This document shows, piece by piece, positions 22,103 to 33,599 of a stretch of DNA of 64,000 bases. A program made the position numbers and the translations under genes. The stretch covers positions 307,501 to 371,500 of the forward strand of contig JAJOZX010003317.1 of assembly GCA_023014485.1 (NCBI GenBank), given 5' to 3'. This DNA comes from Bathynomus jamesi. Its lineage: Eukaryota > Arthropoda > Malacostraca > Isopoda > Cirolanidae. Each line of letters begins with the position of its first letter. Position 1 is the first letter of the stretch. The notes below the pieces were generated by a model. That model ran no database searches. It saw nothing but the letters and a program-made list of their open reading frames with translations, and was not told the origin of the DNA.

Positions 22103-23220
22103 CTTTGTGTAAATGGCTTATGTGAAGCGTGCTGGGACGATAAAGGAAATGAGGATACCATGCACCCCTTCTGAAATTGATTTCGGTTGTGAAGGGTACC
22201 AACCCTTCGAATGGTAATAATAATCAGCCAATTTCCTATTTTGTTGAACATATGCATAAAAAATTCGTCTTAAAAGCCAAGGATCCAAAGATTGTCAGCA
22301 ATAGTTTATATCCCAACTGAATATAGTCAGCCATCAACAGTATAATCATATTTTATTTCCATAACTACTCATGACTACTCTGTCATAGTAAATAACCTTA
22401 TTATGACTTAGGTAGTAGTGGTAATTCTGAGTGGCGGCCTCTAGCCACATACGTTAAACCTATCAGTGCGTCTAAGACCAGACTCTTCTGTTTCTGTCAA
22501 TTCATTGTTAGTTTAAGGTATTTTGCTCTTTGTCTTTCTAGGTCTAGGGCATTAAAATAAATATTTGAGTTTGTGTTTAGCATTTCATATGAATTTCTCT
22601 CCTCTCCCTTAACCCATCCCGCGTTCATTTTAGCCCCCTCTCTCCCTTTCCTCCTCCTTCGTAATTCCCCACCCAACCTCGTTTCCTTCGACATAGCAAC
22701 GCTTACCTCCATCCTCATTCCACTTCCTTCATTAAACCTATTATCGCTTTTACTGTCCCTTCCTTCCATCCTTCAATGCCAGCGTTCTTAAACCTAGCAC
22801 ATAAATTATGTAATATGGAATCTAACACCTTAGATCTCTACGCATTCATGTTACTTGAAGACGCCTGTGTCTTAGGGGAATCTAAGTGTTGAGAGTGGGC
22901 TTGGGGGTAGTCTATAGATTATTACAGATGACCTTGAACGCTCCAACTATTTAAAAATGATTATTTATTACGCACATCATATGGCATAATACACACATGA
23001 ATTTAAGTATCTCTTACACTATAGGAATGGAATTGAATCCTACCAGAGTTAAAAAGTCGCAAAATATGATAGATTAGTTTGTATTAAGAGGTCACTAAGA
23101 GAAAAGGATTTGGGGTAGAGCGGAAGGCAGAGAGTATATTTTCCCCGAGTTTCGGTTATTATTAACATTATATGGATACATTGCAGATGTCCCTGCTGAA
23201 GCCCTCTGATGGGATGCGGT
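22103..23220. other. unassigned, no gene seen
   Basis: About 1.1 kb upstream of the Tc1-like transposase. It includes the presumed right end of that element somewhere in 22103-22300 (no TIR pair found) and a pyrimidine-rich segment at 22590-22770. Open frames here look like composition artefacts. Confidence 0.35.
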
Positions 23221-23252
23221 GTGATCAGAGAGAGAGAGAGAGAGAGAGAGAG
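23221..23252. repeat. (GA)n microsatellite
   Basis: An AG dinucleotide run directly at the 3' end of the family 3 CR1 copy. The sequence after it, GAGTTACAAGGAGTTACAAG, is the start of the CR1 tail that recurs at 24433. Confidence 0.9.
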
Positions 23253-24325
23253 TTACAAGGAGTTACAAGGAAAAGAAATACCTGAAAAGGCCTTGCGGCC
23301 CATACCGAGGAGGTACCAATGGCAACGGGTGCCACGGAAAATTTTCTACACACTCAAATAGTGTGCAAGATTTGGTCTAACCTTTACTTGAAATGATCCA
23401 CAGAGGAACTGTTCACATCTTCTGAAGGTAAACTGTTCCACGTGTCACAAATCTTATACGTAAAGTAATTCCCACACACAGTAGTCCTAAACAGTTTCAA
23501 ATCCAACTTCCAACCATTGTTGCGATTTGGGTTATCATTTAAACTAAACATGCTACTAAAATCGACATCGTTGAACACGTGTAAGAACTTGAAAACCTCG
23601 ATCAGTTGACCGCGCAGCCTCCGAGTTTCCAGCGAAAACAAGTTCAGGGCACCTAAACGTCGATTGTAGCCCATATACCTAACGGAAGGGATTAACTTTG
23701 TGGCCCTCGCCTGCACTCGCTCCAGCCTCTCAATATCTTTCATGAGGGTGGGCGACCAGATCTGCACAGCATAATCCAGGTGCGGCCGAACCAGGGAATT
23801 GTACAGAGAGAGCACAATCTCCTTGTTCCGAAACTGAAATTGCCTCCTGATATAACCCAACAGCTTCTGGGCTTTTTTTTTCACCTCTACGCACTGTTTG
23901 GTAAACTTAAGGTCGCTGCTAATTAGCACACCCAAGTCCTTTTCCAAATCAGTCGCCTCGATATTACTCCCCAACATCGAGTAGTCCGACTTGGGATTGG
24001 CGTAGCCAATGTGCATCACTTTGCATTACCCAAGTTAATCGGCATTTGCCATTTTTCGGACCACTCTCCTATCCTACCTAGGTCCGCACGCAGTTGCTCG
24101 ATCGCTTCGGGCGTCCCAACATTGGCCCCAAGCTTGGTGTCATCAGCGAATTTGGCGATCCGACTGACGATGCCACCGTCGATATCATTTATGTAAATGA
24201 TAAACAACAGTGGTCCCAAAACGGAACCCTGAGGAACCCCACTAGTGACCGAGGCCCAACCCGAACTAACCCCTTTAATTACAACCCTCTGCCGCCTATT
24301 CTTCAGCCAGTTTTCAATCCACCTA
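23253..24325 (-). mobile_element. CR1-like LINE, family 3, 5'-truncated copy
   Basis: Minus-strand 3' part of a third CR1 family, starting inside the RT at 24325 and ending in a 3' UTR with CTTGCGGCCCATACCGAGG (23292-23310). The same 3' UTR occurs again at 24433-24540. The 5' breakpoint goes straight into a GAGAGAGTA low-complexity block. Confidence 0.85.
23384..24325 (-). pseudogene. CR1 family 3 reverse transcriptase, C-terminal half
   Basis: Reads [20 protein letters not shown], then IAKFADDTKLGANV (catalytic FADD) near 24140-24165. A frame break sits at about 24020 in the LGxAKxMHIG block, then YSMLGSNIEATDLEKDLGVL, RPHLDYAVQIWSPTLMKD, ERVQARATKLIPSVR and CDTWNSLPSEDVNSSSVDHF. Upstream RT motifs are absent because of 5' truncation. 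Confidence 0.85.
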
Positions 24326-24432
24326 GAGAGTAGAGAGAGTGAAGAGAGAGTAGAGAGAGTGAAGAGAGTGAAGAGAGAGTGAAGAGAGAGTAGAGAGAGT
24401 GAAGAAAGAGTAGAGAGAGTGAAGAGAGAGTA
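24326..24432. repeat. GA-rich minisatellite
   Basis: Imperfect tandem repeats of GAGAGAGTAGAGAGAGTGAA type, about 105 bases, between two CR1 family 3 pieces. Confidence 0.9.
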
Positions 24433-25058
24433 GAGTTACAAGGAGTTACAAGGAAAAGAAGTACCTCAAAAGGCCTTGCGGCCCATACCGAGGAGGTACC
24501 AATGGCAACGGGAGCCAGGGAAAATTTTGTAAAAGTTTATTTTTCTTTCAACTATCCTAGCAGTAGTAGAAAACTGGATAGTAAAGTAGAAGGCTCTCTC
24601 CCCACCCTCCGCTCCCTCCCTGCCAGAGGCAGGTACGGAAAAAGGTTGAAGAAAATACCTTGACCCTGAAAAAGTAGCCAAGGAAATTTTACAGGAAAGT
24701 GGAGAATATATAAAAAGCTCTATATTTAGCTTGCTCACAGAGACACCGAGCGAGCGAACTCCTGCAGAGTTTTCTGAGGTTTTAATCTTAAACTATGAGT
24801 GTGTTCAGTACTTTGTCTAGCCTATTTTTAAACAGATTTACACTTTGACTGGAAACAACCTCTGAGGGAAGTTGGTTCCAGATATTAACTATTTTATAGG
24901 AAAAGAAATTTCCGCAGACTGAGGTCCTAAATGTCTTTACACACTCAAATAGTGTGCAAGATTTCGTCTAACCTTTTCTTGAACTGATCCACAGAGGAAC
25001 TGTTCACAACTTCCGAAGGTAACCTGTTCCATGTGTCACAGATCTTATACGTAAAGTG
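24433..25058 (-). mobile_element. composite of CR1 3' ends
   Basis: Three minus-strand tail pieces are joined. 24433-24540 repeats the family 3 3' UTR. 24541-24935 is a related CR1 end whose coding tail reads TSVCGNFFSYKIVNIWN and LPSEVVSSQSVNLFKNRLD. 24936-25058 is again family 3 (NRLPSEVVNSSSVDQFKKRL), cut off by the next GA block. This looks like insertion of one LINE tail into another followed by microsatellite growth. Confidence 0.7.
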
Positions 25059-25275
25059 TGAGAGAGAGAGAGTAGAGAGAGTAGAGAGAGAGTAGAGAGA
25101 GAGTGAAGAGAGAGTAGAGAGAGAGTAGAGAGAGTGAAGAGAGAGTGAAAAGAGAGTGAAGAGAGTAGAGAGAGTGAAGAGAGTAGAGAGAGTGAGAGAG
25201 AGTGAAGAGAGTGAGAGAGTGAAGAGAGTGAGAGAGTAGAGTACAGAGTGAGAGAGTAGAGTACAGAGTGAGTAA
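25059..25275. repeat. GA-rich minisatellite
   Basis: About 215 bases of GAGAGAGT(A/GAA) repeats, similar to 24326-24432. It interrupts the family 3 CR1 at the same kind of position (after TTATACGTAAAGTG). Confidence 0.9.
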
Positions 25276-26026
25276 AGTGGGGGAGGGGGTTAATCAATGT
25301 AAACCGAAAATACTTCTATCTATAATTTTGCGAACAGGAAAACAAAAGCACGAGACCATCGGACCGCAAAAGAAAAAATAATGCACCGACTGATGATCCA
25401 AACTGAATACCTGAAATATTAAAGAGTTTAGTATGAATCAGTTTTCAGTACCCCTAAAAACGATGATGATGATATGATGATGATGATGAATGATAATGAT
25501 AATGATGATATAATATATGCTAAAATTCACTTTTTGAAGAATTATAAAGGAGAAAATAACTTATTTTATACCGGAAGATATAATACGCGTTGTAAAACTG
25601 AAATCACATTCGGCAGTAGATCAGGACAAACGAAACGCGACACTCTAATAGAGAGAATTTATTTCCACAACAGTTTCGATGCCCACTGGCATCCTCTTCG
25701 GGTGGATAGAGTTTTTATTATCATATTTCCATATATTTTAAATTTGACAAATGCATCACGCTATCGGCGAGCTAATAGTGTTTAGCGGGTTAACTGTGAT
25801 AAAGTCGCTGTGCTCTATATATATTTGTGTCGGTGGCATGTCAAAGAGAGCCAGCTCCGATTTCCAACAGTGTAAACTACACGGATGAATGAAACGTGCC
25901 ATGAAGCACGAGAAATAGCGATACCTCTCTCGGCAAGTAGCAATCAGTCTGACTCACGAGCGAAACGCCCTTAGCTTATATCAGTTAAAAAAGTGGTCAA
26001 CCATAGGTTTCATGCGTTTAGAACAT
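25276..26026. other. unassigned with GAT microsatellite
   Basis: No gene recognised. A (GAT/AAT)n trinucleotide tract lies at 25459-25510. The ORF through it has a run of Met from this repeat and is not credible. The left end of the Polinton may lie within this stretch. Confidence 0.4.
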
Positions 26027-26320
26027 TTATTTTTTATATAACCTTTTACGTTTAGCACCACGAGTTGGTAACCCCTTCTTCTTCTTCCTCCGTAAGTGCG
26101 CTTCTTCCGGTTTTTATTTCCGCCACCACACATTTTTATGTTTGCAGCTTTGACAATTTCGTCCCATGTGCGTTTTAAGTGTTTTTTTTAAAGCTTCTTT
26201 AGGCTTAGCCCCGGCCATTATGTCTTCTACCTTGTTAAGACCTGATTGTAACGCTTTCCTGCCGAGATATCTGGTACCACTCTTCAGCAAGTGGACAGCC
26301 GTATGCAATATAGTTAAAAA
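26027..26320 (-). pseudogene. small basic Polinton protein
   Basis: About 95 codons with one in-frame stop after NVWWRK. The first half is an amphipathic/Gly-Ala stretch (LLKSGTRYLGRKALQSGLNK, then VEDIMAGAKPKEALKK). After the stop the same frame continues to a very basic tail (HLRRKKKKGLPTRGAKRKR) and ends at 26027. Similar short proteins lie near structural genes in other Polintons and are thought to be DNA-binding virion components. Identity is by resemblance and position. The start codon is not certain. Confidence 0.55.
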
Positions 26321-26339
26321 AATTTACCTACTTCCGCTT

Positions 26340-27609
26340 CCGCGCTGATATCTCACTCCTCGGTAGACTGAGAACGGCCTTTGGCTTCAATGTTAAGCTC
26401 CCATCCCCTCAGTCGTTCTTATATATATCGAGATACTGGTTAGTAGGTTAGTTGCGACTTTGGCATAATGAGGCTTGTCGTATGTAATGCTGAAGCTCTT
26501 CCTCTATGACCGGGGATGTGAGCGTGAGCGATGCGCAGCAGTCGCACCTGGGTATCCCCAACAAACTGAAGCTCCACGATATTGCTGTAAATATAGCAGA
26601 TGTGCTGGGAACAGTGGCGGATTATGACTGAGGCTATTGAGGCTGAAGCATCAGGCTCCCATGCTTGAGGGGCCCCCCAATCAACTGAGTTTCCATGATA
26701 TAATTCGAGATTTCGCAAACTTCTTTGATTAAATATGACAGAGTACACAAACTGACAAATTCTCTGTTTTATTTTGTTTTATAGGCCCTAAAGTAAAGTT
26801 TGTTTAATACTGTTTGGTTTTGGCAAACGGCAAAATACACTGTGTTAAGGTTCTTTTAAGTTTGTTTCTCAATTAGCCTGAGCACCGTACATATAATTCG
26901 TGTAAATGTACTATGTACTGTACATGTACATGTATTGTTAATAAAAAGCTATAGAAAAGGGGCCCCATATTCTTCATTGCCCCGGGGCCCCGAGGTGTCT
27001 TAATCCGCCTCTGGCTGGGGAGGATCTCCAGAGGGCAATTTCTCCAATTTTAGCTGGTACAATAAACTAATGTGACTCGTGAAAAGTATCTCTTTGGATG
27101 CTAGAACATATCTACCCTCAGGTATAATTTTTAACAGTGTTTTGTCTTCAATATTTCCGTTAGCCTTCGATTTTAGCAACAAAGTATGCCCCGTCTTATC
27201 TTTGTTAACGATTTCCTATACTAAGTCAGACATAAGATTTTAACTTTTCAGACTCCCATTTAAGTCTCTCACAATATTCTCGGCTGTCATAATGCCTGGG
27301 TCCTAGTGTTACTTTTGTACTGTAGTACTGCAACTCACCGCTCCAGGCTGAGCGCATGGTATCGTCCCAAGTTACGCCGGCCTTTTCACATTCATCGCGG
27401 CTTCTAAGAACCATAAAAACGGGTTCTTTCTTGCCAATACTTAAAAACTTGGTGGCCAATTGAAATTAACATATTCCAACCTCATATGATTCACGACCCA
27501 ATTCAATGGGCCCATGCAATTCTGTTATAAAGTTGGCTAGGGTATTGTTAGGATGTACAGACAGAGAAGAAGAGGACGGGAGTGTGACGTAGAAGTGGTT
27601 AGGCGCCAT
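26340..27609 (-). pseudogene. Polinton structural-type protein, split by a hAT MITE
   Basis: Begins at ATG 27609 with MAPNHFYVTLPSSSSLSVHP then NNTLANFITELHGPIELG, a start I associate with a conserved Polinton gene of the PX/PY class (probably a virion protein). Pieces continue in other frames: KEPVFMVLRSRDECEKAGV (27226-27459), IPEGRYVLASKEILFTSHIS (27000-27182), then after the MITE (26612-27013) IYSNIVELQFVGDTQVRLLR near 26550-26600. Matching order and spacing show one gene with several frameshifts plus an insertion. Which capsid protein it is remains open. Confidence 0.65.
26612..27013. mobile_element. hAT-type MITE with target duplication
   Basis: 402 bp with ends CAGTGGCGGATTATGACT and, in reverse complement, CAGAGGCGGATTAAGACA. 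The flanks are GCTGGGAA (26604-26611) and GCTGGGGA (27014-27021), an 8-bp duplication with one mismatch. CAG(T/A)GGCGGAT ends and 8-bp duplications are typical of hAT non-autonomous elements. It carries no gene. GGGGCCCC occurs near each end. Confidence 0.85.
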
Positions 27610-27734
27610 GTTGTATACTATTTGAACTTCATTATTGCATCAGCTTTTATATAGGTGTTGAAACTTTATGGGTACCCTAGCCATTTTACCAGGTACATTT
27701 TTCTGTTTCCTGAACCTTTGCTTCCTAAATTTTT

Positions 27735-28641
27735 TCAATTTTAAGCACTTTTTTCTAAATTAAATGTCACTTTCAGCATCTTCTCACCATAAAAGCCACC
27801 TCCAATTTCCTCCCCATTCAAATCTTCAAGGTAATACAACATCACCTCGTTTTTAGGTCTCATATCCCTAACTTTAAAAATCTCACGTGTCCTCAGTCTT
27901 ATATAATCATCGATTTTGAAACGATTTTGAAACTCTACGATCATCTTTTCTCACCTCACGTTCTCTATGCGTTACCCTTTTTTAAATTTTCTTAGGTGAT
28001 GTACCAATCATTCGGTGGTGTGAAAGGTTGTATGATGAAGCCAGCGACTCCAGAGTGTCTATATATCTGTATGTGTTTTTATGTGTGAAATAGCGATGCA
28101 AGCGTTCCATTATAGTTCGCTAAACTCTTTCGGCTAAAGATGCCTTATGTATAGAATTGCTAATGTAATAACTGATATTAAACTCTACCAACATATTCTG
28201 AAAAGCTCGGCCTATAAATTCTTTCCCTATGCCCGTACAAAAATAGCCAGGAATCCTGTTTTCCCTCAACATCAGCGCTTTTGCGGCTTTAGCAACTGTT
28301 TCAGGCTACTTATTTTTCAGTAGAATTAGCCACAAATAGCTAGGGAATACATCTATTATGAATAGGATGTAACGGTAGCCGCCAGTATACACAGAATACC
28401 TTTGCATGTCTGTTAAATCCACCTGCCAAATAGAATCAACTGAGGCTGCTAATGTCTTGGCAGTTTTAAACCTTCTTCTCACCGGTTTATAAAGTGTATA
28501 AGCAGCCTGCTTACAAAAAAACCTCTCAACATCTTTTTTCCCTATCCCCTCATTATAAACGCCTCTGTACAGCCTATTAACACGCCCGTAGGAGGCTGGA
28601 TTAGAAATGTCATAATAACTTTTTCCTAATATTTTAGCCAT
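27735..28641 (-). pseudogene. Polinton integrase (rve family), broken
   Basis: N-terminal part at 28306-28641 has SYYDISNPASYGRVNRLYRG and the catalytic-core start SIWQVDLTDMQRYS (first Asp) with GYRYILFIIDVF. The core continues in another frame through 28305-27960. There the usual TDxGxEF block reads CTGIGKEFIGRAFQ (second Asp changed to Gly), and KASLAERV keeps the Glu. The C-terminal SH3-like tail is at 27741-27944 (YLEDLNGEEIGGGFYGEKML). Integrases of this type insert the Polinton; loss of the second Asp plus several stops make this copy inactive. Confidence 0.8.
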
Positions 28642-28963
28642 TTGCGTATTTTAGAGGCGCGCGGGTAGGGTTGTGCGTTGCTGCTTGCCCTCTTCTTCTT
28701 CCTCTTCAGAGATGTTATAGACCACGATTTCCGTGTTGCGGAACATACACATCTTATACTCTTAACTTTGCCAGTTATCAAATATTCAGAAACCACACAA
28801 TCGTCGTTCGCGGTTGCGGCTTTATAGCAATACTCTTGGCTCATATGTTTATCGTACTAAATACGGCTGCATATAATATCTGGTTGCTGACGGTTGTGCA
28901 GCGTGCACATAAACTGGCCACATACTGCAGGCTCGAATTTGACTGTGATATGGGGCCTGAAGA
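28642..28963. other. spacer between divergent Polinton genes
   Basis: About 320 bases between the integrase start (minus) and the polymerase ORF (plus), so both promoters would be here. No TATA-like site is clear. Confidence 0.35.
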
Positions 28964-31895
28964 GTGAGAAGGGTAGAGCAGGAAATATATGTTCGTATAG
29001 TTGTATTCGGATTGGATGATCATCGTAGGACTGTATATGTTTTTAAAAGCAGTGTGAGAGAAAATACAAAACCTCTAATTATTTTAGGGTTGTCGGGGAC
29101 AACGTATCTCCAAAGTCGCAATATAAGGGCTCTTTACGCGAGTTATGATAAAAGCCGAAAATATGGAAGACATCACGATTTGTGTAAGGGTTGTCTCGAG
29201 TTAACGAATGATCTGTTGAAACACTGTAACGATTGCCACATGGTATGCGAGCAGTGTAGAAGCACTAGATGCGAAAGTCGAGTAGTTGAAGCTAAGAAGA
29301 GGGACTGTAATGTATGTAGACGCACGTTTTTCAATAATACATGTTTTGAATTCCATAAATCAAATGGGGCGTGTAGGAAAATGAGAATTTGCGAGTGCGG
29401 CATGTTTCATACGTTGAATAATAGCGGCGAGTTCGTGCATAGATGTGATGAAATTTGTTGTGCTACATGTTATGAGAAATATAAGGCAGATGGCATAAAG
29501 CATGTTTGCTATATGAAAGATGCTAAGCCTAAAAATAAACCTTGTATAACTGTACCCTACGATATAAAGACCTACGCAAACTCAAACAAAAGAGGTTAAC
29601 CTGCATCTACTTGTAAGCTAGACTATCTGTAGCGAGTGCATGAACGTTGAGTGCGATGAATGCTGTAAATGTGGTAAACGAACAAACATTTTTAAGATGA
29701 CTGCACACGACAACCCCGTGAAACCTTTTGTCCTATATTGTCAAGGTAGCGGACCAGTTCAAAAAAGTGACTGTGTATATTATTTCTCTTACATATTCCT
29801 CACCGGCGACACTTTAAATTACGTGGAACGCCCCCCCAATCATTACTTTAACTATGACAACATGGGTGATAGTGAGCGTGAAGATTTTGAGAGGTACTAC
29901 AACAGTTTTAATGCAGATAATCCTTACAATATAACAGTTGAATGTGAGCGTTATTGCGTGAATGACGTACGCGAACTTAGAGTATGCTTTCAAGCCTTTA
30001 GAAGGATGTACATAGTCTGATTCAACTGCGACCCGTTAGAAGCCGCAACCACGATCGCCTCATTGTGTTTCACTGTGTTGAAGAATAACTTCATGCCTAA
30101 AAACACGCTAGTCGTCATTCCCCGAAACGCACCGCGCAGTTATGGTCATAAGGCTATTTACTGGCTCACACACATACAACAGTAGACCGGTGTATACATA
30201 AAACGTGTCGCAACACGGAGGAAGTGGCCATTAAGACCACTGGCCACTGGTGAGAAGACTGCGTACTTCTTTAACGGATGCTGGTGGCATGGATGCCCAA
30301 GTCCTGAGTGTGGAATCATAGGAGACATCCATGGCAAATCTCGTGCCGACAGTTTCGCATGGACCCGTACCCGCTATCAAATTATAGGCTCCCAGTTCAC
30401 TCACAAGGTTTTATGGGAATACGAATATGATACCCAGATGGAAGCCGATGAGCAGTACCGCGAGGAAATAAGGGCTATCAAACGTATAATGGTGCTGGAC
30501 CCCCCCAAATGCGGCGATAGTTTGTTTGGTGGATGCACAAACCCCTCCAAACTATACATTCCACCTACGGAGGGCGTGAAACTCCATTGCTACGACTTCT
30601 GTTCATTATACCCTTACGTGATGAAGAACAATCCGTACCCTGTAGGTGCCCCTGAAAAACTCGTGGCCCCTCTGCCTACCTACCATCGAAGAGTTCTCAG
30701 CTAATTTGAACGAGAACTACTTTGGCCTTTCTTTCGTAGATGTGCTTCCCCCACCCCTCACGACTTAGGATGCCAATCTTGCCCGTTGTTATGGATCACA
30801 TACTCATGTTCCCTCTGTGTCTGAAGTACGCAGAGGAGAACAATGGTGACTGTAATCACACAATCAACCAGAGGAAGATCAGAGGCGTATATACAAGTCC
30901 TCAGCTTTCCATAGCCATTCGTCACGGGTACAGAATATTTTAGATATATGAGGTGTGGAGATTTCAAAAGCTCCCCAACCTTTTCACTCCATATATAAAC
31001 ACTTTTTTGAAGGATAAGGTAGAAGCATCAGGCTACTCGCGAGGAGTTAAGACCGAAAATGAAAGATCGGCGTATATTCAACGCTACCGTGATCGTGAAG
31101 GGATACAACTTGAACGAGGCCAAATTGTGAGGAATTCTGGCAAGCCCTTGAGTGCAAAGTTGTACCTAATTAGCCTTTGGGGAAAATTTGCCCAGAATAC
31201 AGACAAGGGTAACGTCCATCTAGCCTAAAGTTATAAGTATGGGATTGCGCCAACGCCATCGATAAAGAGGTCATGGGGATTGTAAATGTGGGTAATACAT
31301 ACATAATAAAGTACAACAGAACCGAACTGTCTACATATACATCACGTGTCACAAACGTACCTGTAGCCAGTTTCACAATTGTCTACTCCCGCGTCAAACT
31401 TTGGAGTCTACTGCATTCTCTTGGTCGGAGGGTTCTGTACGCAGATATGTGATATTCGCGGAGAAGGAAGGTAAATATATGCCTCCTATTGGGGAAATTC
31501 CTCGGAAAGTTGACTGACGAGATCAAGGATGAGTATGGAGATAGCGCGTACGCTGGTTCCTTTATCTCAACAGGACCAAAAATTACGGGGTACGGGTGAG
31601 GGTGGGGGAGGAGTTCAAATGCAATGTAAAGGCTAAAGGCATCACTCTAAACCAGGAGAACCGCCAGATCGTCAACTATGATTCGCTGAAAGAGATAGTG
31701 AGTTCAGAAGATAATGGAAATGAGTGTGACCAACCACCCCACCTGGTTGTAGGAACTCATGACATTCGGACACAGAAGTTGGGGGAAGTGAAGGAGCTTA
31801 GGGGGACGAAAGTGTGCCATAACACATACAGAAAACGATACCATGTCTGGCACCTACAACACTGTCCCCTTTCGATACTGTGAGGTATGAATATT
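28964..31895 (+). pseudogene. Polinton protein-primed DNA polymerase B, multiply frameshifted
   Basis: 28964-29599 is the Cys-rich N-terminal region (CKGCLELTNDLLKHCNDC, CEQC, HRCDEICCATCYEKYKADG) ending at PYDIKTYAN, the degenerate Exo I block. 29640-30020 has the FNYDNMGDSEREDFERYYN part and the ERYCVNDVREL Exo III-like motif. About 30240-30300 reads AYFFNGCWWHGCP. 30438-30704 has polymerase motif A (YDFCSLYPYVMKNNPYPVG). 31157-31200 has motif B (KLYLISLWGKFAQN). The motif C region at 31437-31460 keeps YAD, but a frameshift follows at once. 31596-31883 is the C-terminal part (KAKGITLNQENRQIVNYD). At least six frame breaks. Confidence 0.82.
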
Positions 31896-32441
31896 TGTTA
31901 TATAAATAGTTGTTATATTAGAGTCTATTTACTTGACGAAATTTTATAATTTATTTATTTTTCCTATTTATTACGCGTATTTAAAATAAATTATGTTTCA
32001 GCTGGCGTTTCATTTTCTCCTTTGTGTGTGTGTGTGTGTGTGTACAAAAAAAATCTATGCACCACCCACTGCATGTTACTGACCAATAAAAAGAGTCATG
32101 TGACTCCTGCTACTAATCCAGCTGGCGGGCCATATCTCCTCCCTGCGTTCTTAGTTGACCCCGGCAAGCCATGATTCTCAGACGTATCTTTTTACCTGTT
32201 AAAGAATTCACACATATACGAAAAATAACGATAGCAACCGATGATACTGCATGCTCTACATTCCTGAAGTGGTACTCGCTGAAGTCTACCGATGTGGTGA
32301 ACACCCAAATAATTTCTAGTCATCCCTCCTTTGAAACTTTAAGGCCGCATTAGATCGTGCGGAGCATGAGCAGCAAAACGTCTAAATACTCTGTGGATAT
32401 TCTGGTGAGACCATTACTGGTTTTGGGGTTCAAACGATGTA
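31896..32441. other. non-coding or too decayed, with (GT)n
   Basis: AT-rich with a (GT)n tract at 32023-32044. A short open frame at 32171-32353 (EFTHIRKITIATDDTACST) is in a different frame from the ORFs that follow and could be a decayed gene piece. Nothing recognised. Confidence 0.35.
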
Positions 32442-33554
32442 ATGGAATATGTTGTCGGATTAAACTTTACTAAAGCGTACATATATCGTGAAGTGAAAGA
32501 GGCCACGCTTGCAGAAGAGAAACAAAGGATCTGGGTTGTGAACCTTGTTGATGATTGGTGTGACGGGAGATATTATACCATGTTACATCACACCGAGTAC
32601 GCGTACACTGTGGCAGAGAGTGTAAATCTTGTGAATATGGAGAGTTTAAAATATTTCTACTGATACATCCATGTATATCATGACGAGATGTGCAGCGAAA
32701 TTGTAGCTAAAGGTTTATGTGAATTTTTAGTAGAGTTTATGGACGAGTATCGTTTGTCCAGCATACAGGACAAGTATGGACACATGGTTCTCTCAGATAG
32801 GTCGCCAGATTGGTAATAAATGTGCATAGTTCGGGAAGGTACAATGGTGAATACAGTTACCCCTGAAAGTTGTAAAAAATGTATGGTGCGCATTCCAGGA
32901 AGTGTGTGTGATAAAACATTAAAACCGATATTACTTCATGTATCGCAGATGGAAAAATTTTCTAAAATCCTACCCGGTATATTTGGATACAGTTTTAAAT
33001 ATTCGGATGATTCACCCGTGCGTCTCGAGTCTTACATATTGGAACAATCTCGTACACGAATCTGCATTACTAACGCTTGGCGGCGATCATGACGCAACCC
33101 GTGTGACTCCTACCTACCCACACATTTCTCCCACCTCCCAACCGCCCCGCACGGTCCCGCCCAGTCAAACAGCGCAACGGCGGCTCCAACCATGCGTTGA
33201 ATACGGTTGATGTTGAAGAATGCTGCTTACAATAACGCCCTTATCTCCACTCGAAGCCGTTTTATTCTCGACAGAATGTTTGAAGTCGTCGGTTTCCGTA
33301 AACTGAAACCTATATTAGACGCACGTGTTCCTGATATTCGTTATTATGACTCGGTGCTTGAATACGTTTACGCCGCCCTTCTCGATGATTATACCAAGTG
33401 TAGAGACGAACAAGACGAGAATGGTTTGGAACTGGATGCGTATTTAGAAGGTGCAGATTCCTCGAAATATCATGAACTTTGGTACAAAGGACTAGAACGG
33501 TACAAGGCTGAACTCACCTTCACTGTTCACCCTGAAGAATTATTTCATTATTAA
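32442..33554 (+). pseudogene. unidentified Polinton-region ORF with in-frame stops
   Basis: One reading frame stays open across 32442-33092 apart from a TGA at 32661 and a pair of stops at about 32815. Text includes YVVGLNFTKAYIYREVKEAT, YHDEMCSEIVAKGLCEFLVE and KKCMVRIPGSVCDKTLKPIL. The same frame then continues through a Pro/Ser-rich stretch and one stop to 33207-33554 (FILDRMFEVVGFRKLKPILD, YRYKAEL-like tail). I do not recognise a family. Continuity of frame across point stops is what a decayed real gene looks like. It lies where Polintons carry capsid or accessory genes, but no function is claimed. Confidence 0.45.
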
Positions 33555-33599
33555 GGCGCAGTTGTCGGCACGATTTAGAAACATACTTCAGTTGCCGAT

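Noticed and set aside
23221..25275. CRISPR-like array
   Set aside because: Repeats are simple GA units without unique spacers, and the DNA is eukaryotic.
25004..25297. Ser/Leu-rich 97-aa ORF
   Set aside because: Translation of the GA-rich minisatellite on the minus strand.
26440..26748. 102-aa ORF as an independent gene
   Set aside because: It crosses the MITE boundary at 26612; its C-terminal part belongs to the Polinton structural gene.
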